Shown here in pieces: positions 1 through 8,592 of a DNA stretch of 64,000 bases (positions are counted from its first letter, which is position 1; each line of letters starts with the position of its first letter). Origin of the DNA: JANMJD01 sp963847945 (GTDB lineage: Bacteria > Actinomycetota > Acidimicrobiia > Acidimicrobiales > Ilumatobacteraceae); assembly GCA_963847945.1 (NCBI GenBank), contig CAWKBX010000020.1:310001-374000 (forward strand), read 5' to 3'. The position numbers and the translations under genes were made by a program. The notes beneath the pieces are model-generated. The model ran no database searches. It worked only from the letters and a program-made list of their open reading frames with translations, and was not told the origin of the DNA.

Positions 1-30
1 GGTAAGCACTTCTTGCGGGTTCCGTTGAGC

Positions 31-514
31 TCAAGCGGATTGAGACTCGAGCAACGCCTTCAACTTGGCGAGGTCCTTGCGGTTCGCGCGCCGCATCGCC
101 GACTTCATCAGGGGTGCCATCACCTTGAAGAACCCGGCCGGTTCACCGCGGTTGCGCAGCGTCATCCTCGTCGACCCGGCTGACTCCGTAGCCCACGAGT
201 AGGTGGTCTCCATCGGGAACGGGCCCTGCTGTGTACGCATGACCACACGCTCGCCGGCGATCAGCTCCACGAACTCGTACGTGTACGTGTACCTCAACGT
301 GCGACCGAGGAACCTGGCAACGAACTCGACCTGTGAGCCGACCCCGCGAGCCGACCCGTACCGGAGGCGACGTCTTCCAGTCGACCGAGTCGATGTCGAC
401 GTACCAGTCCGGAGCGTTCGACGGGTCGCCCGCGTAGGACGACACGACGTCAGCCGGACGGGCGATGACGATGTGGGTCTCGATGTCGACGTTGATGCTG
501 CCAGCGTACGACAC
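31..514 (-). CDS. SRPBCC (polyketide cyclase-like) protein, frame broken
   Basis: The N-terminal part (GTG start) reads SINVDIETHIVIARPADVV and continues to a DWYVDIDSVDWK segment, typical of the first strand and helices of the SRPBCC/START-like fold. After a frame break near 335 the protein resumes in another frame with RYTYTYEFVELIAGERVVMR and a long C-terminal helix ending KLKALLESQSA. These proteins bind hydrophobic ligands in a helix-grip cavity; no substrate can be named. The total length of about 160 residues fits the family. It lies downstream of the AHSA1/ArsR pair on the same strand with a 44-base gap. One indel would restore it. Confidence 0.7.
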
Positions 515-558
515 GCCTCGCGGCGAAGGTGCCAGGCAGGACGTCGCGTCGCGGGCGC

Positions 559-1458
559 TCAGGCGTCAACGGGTTGGGCCATCGCCCACTCCGCAGCTGA
601 CGCCGCCAGGTGTCCGATGGCGCCGCCGGCCCACATCCGCGCGGCAGCGTCGCGTTCTGCGGGATCGGTGCCCGTGACGGTGAGCGTGACCTTCACGCCG
701 TGACCCGTGCCGTCGGCGAACTCGAGACGCAGGTGGTCACCGGGACCACCGGTCGGCGCGACGTCGAATGCGAACACTCTGTGCAGATCAACTTCGGTCA
801 TCGTGCCGATCACCATGTCCGGGGCCATGTAGGGCGTCAAGGGTTCACCAACGGCGGGTGCGTTGCGCTGCTCGCCGGTGTCGCGGTCCTTGCCGAACCA
901 CAGGTCCCACGCCACGTTGGCGGGGCACGTCAGCTGGCGCTCGATCCGCACGTTCCAACCGGTATCGGTCTCCGTCACTTCGGGCTGGTCGAGACCGAAC
1001 TCGTGGACCAATTCCTCATGCCGGGCGACGCCTCGCTCGGCCGGCGGCAGCGGTTCGTCAGCGAGCAGGGCACGAAGCCCGCTCAGACACAGCCCCCACC
1101 CGGTGGCGAAGCTTGGTGCGCCGAAACGCTCGTCGAACGAATGGGTCAAGGCGAAGTTGGTGCCATCGCCGTCCGTCGACAACTCGAACATCAGCCGGTC
1201 AGAGCCCCATGTGAACGCCAGCAGACGCGGCGGATCTATCGATTCAACCGACCCGGTCTGGCCGGAGATCGCACCAAGTGCGCCGAAGCGCATCGACCCG
1301 CCGGGCCGCAGATCGATCTCGACCGAGCTCGGGAACCACCGGCCGAGGTGCTCCGGGGTGGTGACCGCGCGCCAGACCTTGTCGATCGGATGCGGGTAGC
1401 GGCGCTCGACGCGCACGGTCGGTCGCCCGTCGAGGGTGAGGAACTGATCATTCGACAT
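559..1458 (-). CDS. Tandem AHSA1/SRPBCC-domain protein
   Basis: About 299 residues holding two consecutive Aha1-like (activator of Hsp90 ATPase homologue 1) helix-grip domains. The first starts at VRVERRYPHPIDKVWRAVT and carries LGRWFPSSVEIDLRPGGSMRF; the second starts near WNVRIERQLTCPANVAWDLW. In bacteria this fold mostly serves small-ligand binding or is paired with ArsR regulators. I chose the ATG preceded by AAGGAG at six bases rather than the upstream in-frame ATG. It overlaps the end of the ArsR gene by 11 bases, so the two are translated together. Single-domain AHSA1 proteins are about 150 residues; the doubled form is less common. The reading frame is intact. Confidence 0.85.
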   Translation of the reverse strand: MSNDQFLTLDGRPTVRVERRYPHPIDKVWRAVTTPEHLGRWFPSSVEIDLRPGGSMRFGALGAISGQTGSVESIDPPRLLAFTWGSDRLMFELSTDGDGTNFALTHSFDERFGAPSFATGWGLCLSGLRALLADEPLPPAERGVARHEELVHEFGLDQPEVTETDTGWNVRIERQLTCPANVAWDLWFGKDRDTGEQRNAPAVGEPLTPYMAPDMVIGTMTEVDLHRVFAFDVAPTGGPGDHLRLEFADGTGHGVKVTLTVTGTDPAERDAAARMWAGGAIGHLAASAAEWAMAQPVDA

Positions 1459-1795
1459 GGGTGTCTCCTTCATCGTTGGACCTGGGGTGGTCGGGCATGG
1501 TGTCGAGGTGGGCGCCGAGGCGGTCGAGGTGCGTCTCCCACATCCAGCGGTACGGCGTCAGCCAGTCGTCGAGCTCGACCAGCGGTTCGGGCCGCAGGCT
1601 GTACCAGCGGCGAGGCCCATCGACACGGACGTTCACGAACCCGGCATCGCGCAACACCCGAAGGTGCTTCGACGCCAACGGCTGGGTCAGCCCGATCGTC
1701 TCGGCCAACTCCCCGACAAGGCACTCGCCGCCGCGAAGACGATCAAGGATCGATCGCCTGATCGGCTGCGCCAGAACCTCGAACGTCGTGAGCAT
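1448..1795 (-). CDS. ArsR-family HTH repressor
   Basis: Winged-helix regulator of about 115 residues with FEVLAQPIRRSILDRLRGGE (helix 1), LVGELAETIGLTQPLASKHL (helix-turn-helix) and RWYSLRPEPL (wing). The C-terminal W-x-Y/M-W-E-x-H-LDRL pattern is characteristic of ArsR proteins paired with AHSA1-type partners. No metal-binding CxC is present, so it is unlikely to sense arsenic or other thiophilic metals. The MLTTF start was chosen because the upstream extension lies in the palindromic operator. It is first in a two- or three-gene operon with the AHSA1 and SRPBCC genes and probably represses itself. Confidence 0.88.
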   Translation of the reverse strand: MLTTFEVLAQPIRRSILDRLRGGECLVGELAETIGLTQPLASKHLRVLRDAGFVNVRVDGPRRWYSLRPEPLVELDDWLTPYRWMWETHLDRLGAHLDTMPDHPRSNDEGDTHVE

Positions 1796-1805
1796 CCAAC
1801 GTACA

Positions 1806-1839
1806 ATGCCATACATGGCATATGCTATGCAAGGCATAT
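1806..1839. promoter_or_regulatory. Double palindromic operator of the ArsR/AHSA1 operon
   Basis: Two adjacent inverted repeats sit just upstream of the ArsR start: ATGCCAT-AC-ATGGCAT (1806-1821) and ATATGC-N8-GCATAT (1820-1839). They overlap by two bases and are AT-rich in a GC-rich region. Position and symmetry fit an ArsR dimer operator; binding is inferred. Confidence 0.65.
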
Positions 1840-1906
1840 TAGCTCGGCAACGATCGTTCAGTCCCTGCCGAGCTCTGGGCGTGGGACGTACTCAGCCAAC
1901 ACGCAC

Positions 1907-2508
1907 ATGATTCGCAGGCACGTCCATCGGATCGTGCGGGTGTCCGACGCCGGTCTGGCATCGTCTTGTCTCGGCGGTCGGTATGGGACGAGGACACCGC
2001 TCCATGTCGTCGCTGATTGGCCCGGCTTCTGGCCGAACGGTCCGCATCTCGTGCGCGTCCTGCTCGCCGCGGGCGCCGACCCCAACGAGCGTGACCCGAC
2101 ACCAGGGGCCGAGGCCCCGCTCCACTGGGCTGCGAGCAGCGACGACACCGACGTCGCGTGCGTACTGATCGACGGCGGCGCGGACATCAACATGGCGAAC
2201 GGCTCGATCGGCACGCCGCTCGACAACGCCGTCGGGTACGGGTGCTGGAACGTCGCTCGGCTGCTCGCCGAGCGCGGCGCTCGCGTCGAGAGCCTCTGGG
2301 TCGCAGCCGCGCTCGGCAATCTCGATCGACTTCACGAACTCCTCGCGGCCCAACCCGCTACTGCCGCCGACGAAGTGTCCCAAGCGTTCTGGCACGCCTG
2401 CAACGCCGCGCAGCGACGGGCCGCAGAGCTTCTCCTCGGCCACGGCGCGAACCTCAACTGGACCCCGCCCTACGCGCACGGAACGCCACTCGACGCCGCA
2501 GGGCACAG
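1907..2508 (+). CDS. Ankyrin-repeat protein, 3' end lost
   Basis: Roughly 200 residues with successive ankyrin units: TPLHVVADWPG then HLVRVLLAAGADPNERD, APLHWAASSDDTDVACVLID then GGADINMANGSIGTPLDNAV, CWNVARLLAERGARVESLW, DRLHELLAAQPA and AAELLLGHGANLNW, ending GTPLDAAG. Ankyrin repeats are protein-interaction modules; no enzymatic domain is present. Recognisable repeat stops near 2508, where the sequence joins a carotenoid-oxygenase-like fragment in a different frame, so the C-terminal cap appears deleted. The ATG at 1907 is the first plausible start after the divergent ArsR operator, but the N-terminus is not well supported. Confidence 0.65.
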
Positions 2509-2509
2509 G

Positions 2510-2732
2510 TCAATACATGGCAGACGCCGTTCCTGCAAGGGCTGATGGCGCCGGCGTTCAAGGAGCGCTACGACGGGCTGGAAGTCGTCGGCGAGATCCA
2601 CGCGCGCTGCGGGGCATGTTCGTGCGCACCAGACCCAACCAGCAGCTCGCTCCGCTAGGCGCCTATCGCCCCCTTCGACGGTGACGGAATGTTGCACGCG
2701 GTGTACCTGGACGGCGGCCAGGCGCGGTACGC
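2510..2732 (+). pseudogene. Carotenoid oxygenase N-terminal remnant
   Basis: Three short pieces in successive frames resemble the first about 75 residues of an RPE65/lignostilbene dioxygenase-family protein: TPFLQGLMAPAFKERYDGLE, then LRGMFVRTRPNQQLAPLGAY, then FDGDGMLHAVYLDGGQARY. The last is the family's N-terminal FxGDGMxH...GGxxxYxNR block. Homology stops at about 2732, immediately before the stop codon of the opposite-strand phosphotransferase. It is a different sequence from the complete carotenoid oxygenase 1 kb away. This is a truncated remnant, not a functional gene. Confidence 0.6.
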
Positions 2733-2734
2733 GC

Positions 2735-3798
2735 TCAGTTGTCGAGTCCCATGACCGATCCGGACGCGAGGTCGTCGACCGCGGCGAAGGTGCGGCGGAC
2801 GAGTGCGTCAAACAACGCCGATGCCCCGCTCGTTCGCCGGGTCGATGGTGAGCAGGCTGGCACCGAACGAGACCGCATAGAAGAGCAGCCCTTCGACGTA
2901 CCCGCGACGCACGGTGTCGATGGTGACCGCGTGCTCGGGCACTCCGTTGGCGTGCAGGACGGCCACGTAGCGCTCGATCAAGGCGTCTTCGTGGGCCCTG
3001 CGCATGTCGATGGTGAGGTTGTTGGCACAGAAGTAGACGAGGTCGGCTTGGCCGGGGGCCCTCATACACAGCTGCCAATCGATGACTGCCACCGTGCCGT
3101 CCTCGTGGAAGAACATGTTGTCGAGCCGGAAGTCACCATGGGTGATCGTGATCGGCTCGTCGTAGTGGCCGACGATCCAGTCTGGGAATCCGCTCGACGA
3201 ACTGCTCGCACCAACGCAGGCAGCGGGCTGGGAGCTCATCGCCGAAACGTGCGAGAAAGACGGGCCAACCGATCTCAAACGTCGGCCCGAGCGACAGGAT
3301 CGCCGGATCGTCGAGGCCGGGCATCCACACGAGGATGCAAGCAGCGGGTGCTCGAACCAGGTCGCATGGTGACGTGCGAGCACGTCGATGGCGCGCTCGC
3401 CTTTTCGAGCGTGGCACCCGCGACATGGTCGCCCTGGCACCGCGGGCGCCATGTCCTCTAGCACCAGGCACGGCGGTTCGGCGATGTTGACCAATGCCTG
3501 CGGCACGCGGATGGTCAGTCTGCGGGGCGACGTCGCGATAGAAGCAGTGCTCGCGCTCCCAGACCCGCATCATCTCGCCGATGAAATGCCGCTCCCGGGA
3601 TCAGCGGTCGGCAGCTTGACGATCACCGATGTTGGGCAGCCTGGATCCGATGACAGGAGCGTCACCCTGAACAACTGCCCCATGAAGCCTTCGCCGACCG
3701 CGATCTGAGCGACCTCGATCGCGTCGATGTGCACGTCCATCGCCTCGGCGAGCCAAGGGACTGGTGATCTCGTTGAGGCCTTGGGGTGTGTTGTTCAC
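2735..3798 (-). CDS. Phosphotransferase (APH/EcKinase-like), several frame breaks
   Basis: A protein of about 350 residues reconstructed over several frames. The GTG start (MNNTPQGLNEITSP) has AGGAG upstream. Next come IEVAQIAVGEGFMGQLFRVT (nucleotide-binding loop), SVIVKLPTADPG (the kinase lysine), ERHFIGEMMRVWEREHCFYRD and LVNIAEPPCLVLEDMAPA. The catalytic loop ITHGDFRLDNMFF and the metal-binding VAVIDWQLC are intact, followed by ADLVYFCANNLTIDMRRAHE. The end reads VRRTFAAVDDLASGSVMGLD. These kinases phosphorylate small hydroxyl substrates; the substrate here is unknown. Frame breaks lie near 3750, 3665, 3600, 3500, 3400, 3200 and 2815. It follows the carotenoid oxygenase with a 35-base gap on the same strand. 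Confidence 0.72.
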
Positions 3799-3833
3799 GC
3801 CGTGCTCTCCTGGAGTGCCGACGATGGCGTCTG

Positions 3834-5187
3834 TCAGTCGACCACGGATGCGGCGACCCAGTTGCCGTGGAAGCCGAACGGTATGCGAGGAAGGTGCACT
3901 CGTGCGATCGGCTCGGCGCTCATCGACCCGGCGTCGAAGATCACGAACTCGCTCTCGTCGCTCGCCCCGTCGTAGACGTAGGTCATCAGGTAGCCGTCGT
4001 CCTCGGCGCTCGAGGTGGCCGACGGGACGAAGACCGTCTCGCCCGGCAACCGGCCCTTGCCGACATCGATCTGCTGAACGGGTGCCTGCGACGCGGTCGT
4101 ACTTGAGGATGGCGCCGTTCGCCGACATCGGGTCCTCGAAGGCGGTCTCGGTGGCATTGGCCATCATGTAGCCGTAGCGGTGCTTGAGCCCGACGACGCA
4201 GTCCGCAACCCGAGGGAACTCAGCGGGCGTGTCGTCGATCTGCTCCTGGCGGACAGTGCCGGCGACGGTGTCGATCGTCCAGCGGAACAGCGCCGGCGGC
4301 GGGAAGTCGATCGGGCCGTCGCGCCAGATGTGGGGGAGGCGGGCGACGTCGATGATGATCGTGTTGCCCTCCTCGTAAGCGTTCATCGGGTGGAACACGT
4401 AGCACGGGTCGAGGTGGTACCAAGTGACGTCGGCGTCGGTGCCGTTGCGGGGCATCACACCCAACCGCGCCGGGTAGGTATCGCTCCAATGGATCGGCAT
4501 CTCGCCGCGCATCGCCATGTCGAGGTCGAACACGGCGGGCAGGTCCATGAAGATGATGTGGTTGCGGGTGATGTTGAAGTCGTGCATCATCGTCGGCCCG
4601 CCGACGGTGATGTTCTCCACCTGTGCGAGCTCGCCTCTGGCATCGACACGCAGGTAGGAGAGGTAGGGCTCGAAGAGCGAGTACCCGAAACCCAGCAGCT
4701 CGCCTGTGACCGGGCAGACCTTGGGGTGGGCGGTGAACGAACCCTTCAGCTTGCCGCCGAAGTCGAGCGGGCCGACCGTCTTCAAGCCGCCATCGAGCGC
4801 ATACGGGAAGTGGCCTTCCTCGAGTGCCAACAGCCGACCGGCGTGCCCGATGATGTTGGTGTTGGCCTTCGATGCTGCCATCGCGGTGAGGCTTGCATCG
4901 ATGTCGAACACCCCCTGCTCCGGGTTGGCGATGAATGGCGTCGCGACGTAGCGGTTGCGGTACCACTCCGCCTTTCCGCCGCGCAGCCGGACGCCATGAA
5001 TCATGCCGTCACCGAGGAACGGATGGTCGGCATACCCCGTGAACGGGTTGGCGCCGTTACGCACGTAACGGCCATCCAGCTCCGCCGGGATAGTACCGGT
5101 GACGCGCAGATCGGTGAGCGTGCGCTCCTCGGTGAGCGGCGTGAAGTTGCCGCGTAGGAAGAGGGGCAGGTCTTCGGTGGTCGACAT
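3834..5187 (-). CDS. Carotenoid/stilbene cleavage oxygenase (RPE65 family)
   Basis: About 450 residues, the usual family length. These non-haem Fe(II) dioxygenases cleave conjugated double bonds of apocarotenoids or stilbenes. The four iron-ligand histidines are all visible, in FTAHPKVCPVTGELLGFGYS, MMHDFNITRNHIIF, CYVFHPMNAYEEGN and the C-terminal GFHGNW. The N-terminus has ELDGRYVRNGANPF and LGDGMIHGVRLRGGKAEW. The ATG is preceded by GAAGG. One frame break lies near 4100, between ILKYDRVAG and the Q-x-x-x-DVGKGRLPGETVFV segment; one indel restores the gene. The phosphotransferase follows on the same strand. Confidence 0.88.
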
Positions 5188-5224
5188 GATCAGCCTTCTT
5201 TCGGTTGGTTCCCTGGAGCTTCCG

Positions 5225-5716
5225 TTACTTGACGGCTTCGGGCGAGCGGGCCCACATCAGGTTCGCGTCGAAGCTCAGTGTGTAGTCGGGGGTGAACTCG
5301 ATGATCACGCGATGCGGTGAGTCGAGAAAGGTCTGGAAGGCGGTCGCCGCTGCCGGGTTGTCGGGGCGCAGGGACTTGGAGAACTCGGGGTAGAACCAGT
5401 CCTTGGTCTCACGATCGTCGTGCACGATGCACGAGCCCTTGTAGGTGACTGTCTTGCCGCCGCCCATCTTGGTGCCCGTGCTGTTGATACACAGCGATGC
5501 CCGCGGGAACCGCCGGATGGCCGAGATCCGCGCTCGGCGCTCGGCAGCGGTGAGCCACAACTTACCGTCCTTAGGCAGGTACGACATGACGACGCCGAAT
5601 GCCTCGCCGGCGACGTTGGTCCACATGAAGACGCACTCACGCTGTGTCTGGACCAGCTGGTGCTCAAGCTCTTCCGAGAGGGCGCACTCGGTCAGATCTT
5701 CGTAATCCTCGGCCAT
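5225..5716 (-). CDS. Pyridoxamine 5'-phosphate oxidase-like (PPOX/FDOR) flavoprotein
   Basis: 163 residues with the split beta-barrel pattern of the PPOX/flavin-deazaflavin oxidoreductase superfamily: CVFMWTNVAGEAFGVVMSYL, GKLWLTAAERRARISAIRRF, ASLCINSTG, and VTYKGSCIVHDDRETKDWFY. Actinobacterial members use F420, FMN or haem; the cofactor cannot be assigned here. The ATG (MAEDYEDL) was chosen over an upstream in-frame start because similarity begins there. The frame is intact, unlike its neighbours. It sits upstream of the carotenoid oxygenase on the same strand with a 37-base gap, so they may be co-transcribed. Confidence 0.78.
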   Translation of the reverse strand: MAEDYEDLTECALSEELEHQLVQTQRECVFMWTNVAGEAFGVVMSYLPKDGKLWLTAAERRARISAIRRFPRASLCINSTGTKMGGGKTVTYKGSCIVHDDRETKDWFYPEFSKSLRPDNPAAATAFQTFLDSPHRVIIEFTPDYTLSFDANLMWARSPEAVK

Positions 5717-5823
5717 TGATGGAACGTAACACGAACGACGAGCAAAATCTACTAGCGGTAAATTAGTGCCCGGCGGCACACCATCCGGCTTGCGTCGTGC
5801 GACCGGTAGCCGCCAAGCCCTGA

Positions 5824-6045
5824 TCAGTCGGCGTCCGTCCGATCCGATTCGCGATAGTCGTTGAAGATGCCGTCGCGAGCGCTGGGTGCCTTCGAGACGT
5901 CTACCTGGTCGAACGACTTGAGGTACTCGATCGATGGCGGTTGATGGAAGCCGAGCGCCTGGATGTCGGCGGTTGCGCGGATGCTGTTGCGGATGCCCAT
6001 CGCCTCCATCGAGCGGTCAGCGGCGCGCTTGTTCAACGTGAGCAT
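5824..6045 (-). pseudogene. Enoyl-CoA hydratase C-terminal remnant
   Basis: About 72 residues reading LTLNKRAADRSMEAMGIRNS, ATADIQALGFHQPPSIEYL and a charged tail ending FNDYRESDRTDAD. This matches the C-terminal helices of crotonase-fold proteins, which follow the LNKRA/ALK element. The catalytic core and oxyanion-hole region are absent. Upstream in the same frame the sequence becomes antisense to an SDR fragment, so the gene was cut at about 6045. Confidence 0.6.
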
Positions 6046-6046
6046 G

Positions 6047-6150
6047 CCCGAGGACATCGCGGCTGCAGCGCTGTACCTGGCGAGCGACGACGCCCGCTGC
6101 GTGACGGGCGCGTGCCGGACCGGCGTGGCGGTCAAAGATGGCGGATCGGG
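6047..6150 (+). pseudogene. Short-chain dehydrogenase C-terminal remnant
   Basis: The segment PEDIAAAALYLASDDARCVT followed by GAC and a degraded V-DGG is the standard C-terminal signature of classical SDR enzymes (P-E-D-I-A-x-A-A-L-Y-L-A-S-D-x-A...TG). Nothing upstream resembles the Rossmann fold or the Tyr-Lys catalytic segment. It abuts the enoyl-CoA hydratase remnant tail to tail. Confidence 0.6.
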
Positions 6151-6452
6151 TCGGTGCCGTTCCAGCTGCTTGCGGCGGCGCGCACACCATCACAGGACTC
6201 CATTGCGAGTAGGCGGACGAGTGATCGAGGGCTCCCCGATGACACGCCCGTTCCGCGGTTCGATGTGCTCGATTCACGAGCAACGGCTCGACGCCACGTT
6301 CAACATGATGCATTCCGGCGAGATCGAGCACTTGCCGTTCCCGGTTGAGCGTGCGTCAACGTGGCAGGGTGGGCCACGTAGGTCTGACGGACACGTTGGT
6401 CTGGCCAATCTCCGGCCAGGCTCGCGGTCGGTCGCGCCGGAAGCGCTTGGGT
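6151..6452. other. About 300-base stretch without a recognisable gene
   Basis: Short open frames exist on both strands, for example one reading TRPFRGSMCSIHEQRLDATF on plus, but none shows a family pattern, a good ribosome site or continuity with its neighbours. It lies between the two remnants and the stop of the LLM oxidoreductase. Confidence 0.5.
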
Positions 6453-7346
6453 TCACACGGTCCGGTTGGGAAGGACGTGCGTTTCGCCGAACACGCGAAG
6501 GCGATCGAGCCCACCATCGCCGGCGAAGAAGAACGCCGGCACCATCACGCGGCCGACACCGAGCGCGCGCATCGATTCGATCCCGGCGGCGGGGTCCTGC
6601 ATCTGGCTCGCGAACATTGCATTGATCTCGATCGAGTTCGGATCGCGGTCGATGTTGGTGCAGGCCTGACGGACTTCGGCGATGAGCTCGCCGAGTCGGT
6701 CTGCGTTCGACTCGCCGGGGAAGTAGCCGTCGGCCAGGCGGGCGGCGCGACGGATGGCCACGGGAGTGTCGCCGCCGACCAGGATGGGGATGTTGGCGCC
6801 CTGCGGGGGCCGTGGCGTGGCAGTGAGCGGTTCGAAGTCGACGAACTCGCCATGGAACTCGACATTGCTGCCGGACCACACGGTTCGCATCGCCGCGAGG
6901 TACTCGTCGGTGCGTTTGCCGCGGTGGTCCCACGGCACGCCGAGCGCATCGAACTCTTCCTTCATCCAGCCGACCCCGATGCCGAGCTCGACCCGGCCAC
7001 CGGTCAGGTGATCGAGCGTCGCCAGTTCTTTTGCGAGTACGAGCGGGTTGCGCTGCGCAAGGATCAGGATGCAGGTGCCGAGGCGCATCGTCGGTGCGGC
7101 GGCGGCCACATACGCCAACCAGATCAGCGGATCCGGGATGTAGGTGTCGGGGTTGGCGGGGACCTTGCCGTCGGACGTGTATGGGTACGGGGAGGTGATC
7201 GTGGTGGGCATCACCACGTGTTCGCCACCCCACAACGATTCGAAACCCACCGCCCCGGCGACTCTGCTGATCTCGAGCGCCGAGGCTGGGTCGGTTCCGA
7301 TGCTGCTGGCAAATGCGAGGCCGAACTTCACGCCGCATTCGACCAC
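6453..7346 (-). CDS. LLM-class F420-dependent oxidoreductase
   Basis: About 298 residues of the luciferase-like TIM-barrel family. Visible elements are KFGLAFASSIGTDPASALEI, FESLWGGEHVVMP, MRLGTCILILAQRNPLVLAK, the LDHLTGGRVELGIGVGW signature, and GANIPILVGGDTPVAIRRAA. This matches the actinobacterial group that usually uses reduced F420 as hydride donor. I chose the GTG (MVECGVKFG) because GGAGGGTGA lies just upstream. The frame is intact. The SnoaL-like gene ends 32 bases upstream on the same strand, so both probably share a transcript. The substrate is unknown. Confidence 0.85.
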   Translation of the reverse strand: MVECGVKFGLAFASSIGTDPASALEISRVAGAVGFESLWGGEHVVMPTTITSPYPYTSDGKVPANPDTYIPDPLIWLAYVAAAAPTMRLGTCILILAQRNPLVLAKELATLDHLTGGRVELGIGVGWMKEEFDALGVPWDHRGKRTDEYLAAMRTVWSGSNVEFHGEFVDFEPLTATPRPPQGANIPILVGGDTPVAIRRAARLADGYFPGESNADRLGELIAEVRQACTNIDRDPNSIEINAMFASQMQDPAAGIESMRALGVGRVMVPAFFFAGDGGLDRLRVFGETHVLPNRTV

Positions 7347-7378
7347 AGAGTCACCCTCCATCGACGATCGGAGGGGCG

Positions 7379-8279
7379 CTATGCCTCGGGTCCGCTGGGT
7401 GGCGTGGTGTCGTAGTAGTCGGCGGCGTAGACCAGCAGACCGTCGATGACGCGGCGCACACTGGTTCCGCGCAGTGTCGTGGCGGAGCCGTCGTCGCGCA
7501 CCGTCCGCCGTCTCCACTCCTGCACCGAGGTGATGCCGTCGGATGACCAGCGCGCCGACGGCCTCGACGGCGCCGATCGGCGAGGTCGCGTTCACTTCGG
7601 CGAGCCATGCGTTGATTGCGGCCTCGCCGCGGAGTTCACCCGCGGTGGGGTCGATGTAGAGCGAGTCGGTCGGGTGGAACGGCACGTCGATGTGGCGGGG
7701 GTCGCGAAGAGTCGCCGGTGCCGCCGTGGTGCCGTAGGCCCACGCAAGGTTCGGGCATGGGGGCAGCGGGGGCGGAGGAGGGCCGGCCATGTCGGGCGGT
7801 GGCGGCTGGCGAAACGCAGCGGTGTCGTAGACGTCGCACGCCCATGTGATCCATCCCTCGCGATAGCGCCGCACACTGACACCGCGCGACAAAGGGATCT
7901 TCGTTCCGTCGAGGTTCATCACCATTTGCCACTCGTCGAGTGAGGTGCCGCCCTCGCCGTCGTCGAACATCAGCGGACTGGCCATCTGGACGAAATCGAT
8001 GAACTCGATCTCGGCCATCGCCGGCACGAGCCACTGACGGATCGCCAGCTGCCCGTGGAAGGCGCCGAAGATCGCGTCGTAGTAGATCGAGCCCGTCGGC
8101 GCCATGAAGTCGGCCATCAGCGGGATGCCGAGCCTACCGACGTCGGGGTGGCTGATCGCCTCGATCATGCCATCGCCGGTCAGGCCGCTCGGTGCTGTGA
8201 CGAGGCGATCGAGATCGACCTCCTTGTCCTGCATCTCGGTGATGTATGCGTGCACGAACTCGGTGCTGGTGATCCCCAT
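7379..8279 (-). CDS. Tandem SnoaL-like (NTF2-fold) protein
   Basis: About 300 residues with two NTF2/SnoaL-like cone-fold domains. The first spans FGAFHGQLAIRQWLVPAMAE to GWITWACDVYDTAAF. A proline-rich linker (RQPPPPDMAGPPPPPLPP) follows. The second spans GELRGEAAINAWLAEVNA to a C-terminus reading AADYYDTTPPSGPEA. SnoaL-like domains bind or isomerise small hydrophobic compounds; some are catalytically inert. A frame break lies near 7525, inside the second domain. The repeated GxxAIxxWL and W/VYxxDYYDT elements support duplication of one domain. Confidence 0.7.
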
Positions 8280-8376
8280 CCGGTGAACCTAGTGCCGCGT
8301 CGGATCGTGAGGTTCATCGAAGAGCGCCCCCTGATCGCCGCGTCGATCGGCAGAAGTAGCCTGCGCCGCGAGCGAC

Positions 8377-8592
8377 TCACCCGTTGTTGGTCGGCGCGGT
8401 GACGCGGTGATTCGCGATGATCGGCCCGCCGACCCAACCGCACAGCTGTGGGTCACACTCGCGGAGCTCGCCCGAGATCCAGTGGCCGTCGATGCCGAAG
8501 ACGCCGACCTTGTCGCCGAGCGTCACCCGGATGTTGCCGTTGCCGTCCTGCTCGTGCAATGCGCCGGTGAACGGGTGAAGGACGCCGTTCAC
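8377..8592 (-). CDS. 71-residue protein coupled to the Rieske oxygenase gene
   Basis: A short complete frame starting at a GTG that overlaps the Rieske oxygenase stop (GTGA). It begins VNGVLHPFTGALHEQDGNGN, continues GDKVGVFGIDGHWISGELRE, has C-x4-C in ECDPQLCGW, and ends PIIANHRVTAPTNNG. There is no membrane segment or signal peptide. Translational coupling points to a partner or accessory of the oxygenase. I do not recognise a family; the two cysteines alone cannot hold a [2Fe-2S] cluster. An alternative is a displaced C-terminal piece of the oxygenase, but the overlap and intact frame favour a separate gene. Confidence 0.65.
   Translation of the reverse strand: MNGVLHPFTGALHEQDGNGNIRVTLGDKVGVFGIDGHWISGELRECDPQLCGWVGGPIIANHRVTAPTNNG

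Noticed and set aside
4180..5157. Plus-strand frame of 325 codons
   Set aside because: Complementary to the carotenoid oxygenase, whose four iron-ligand histidines are all visible; the plus frame shows only Val/Asp/Arg-rich low complexity.
6151..6452. Possible small genes between the hydratase/SDR remnants and the LLM gene
   Set aside because: No frame has a family pattern, ribosome site and reasonable length together.
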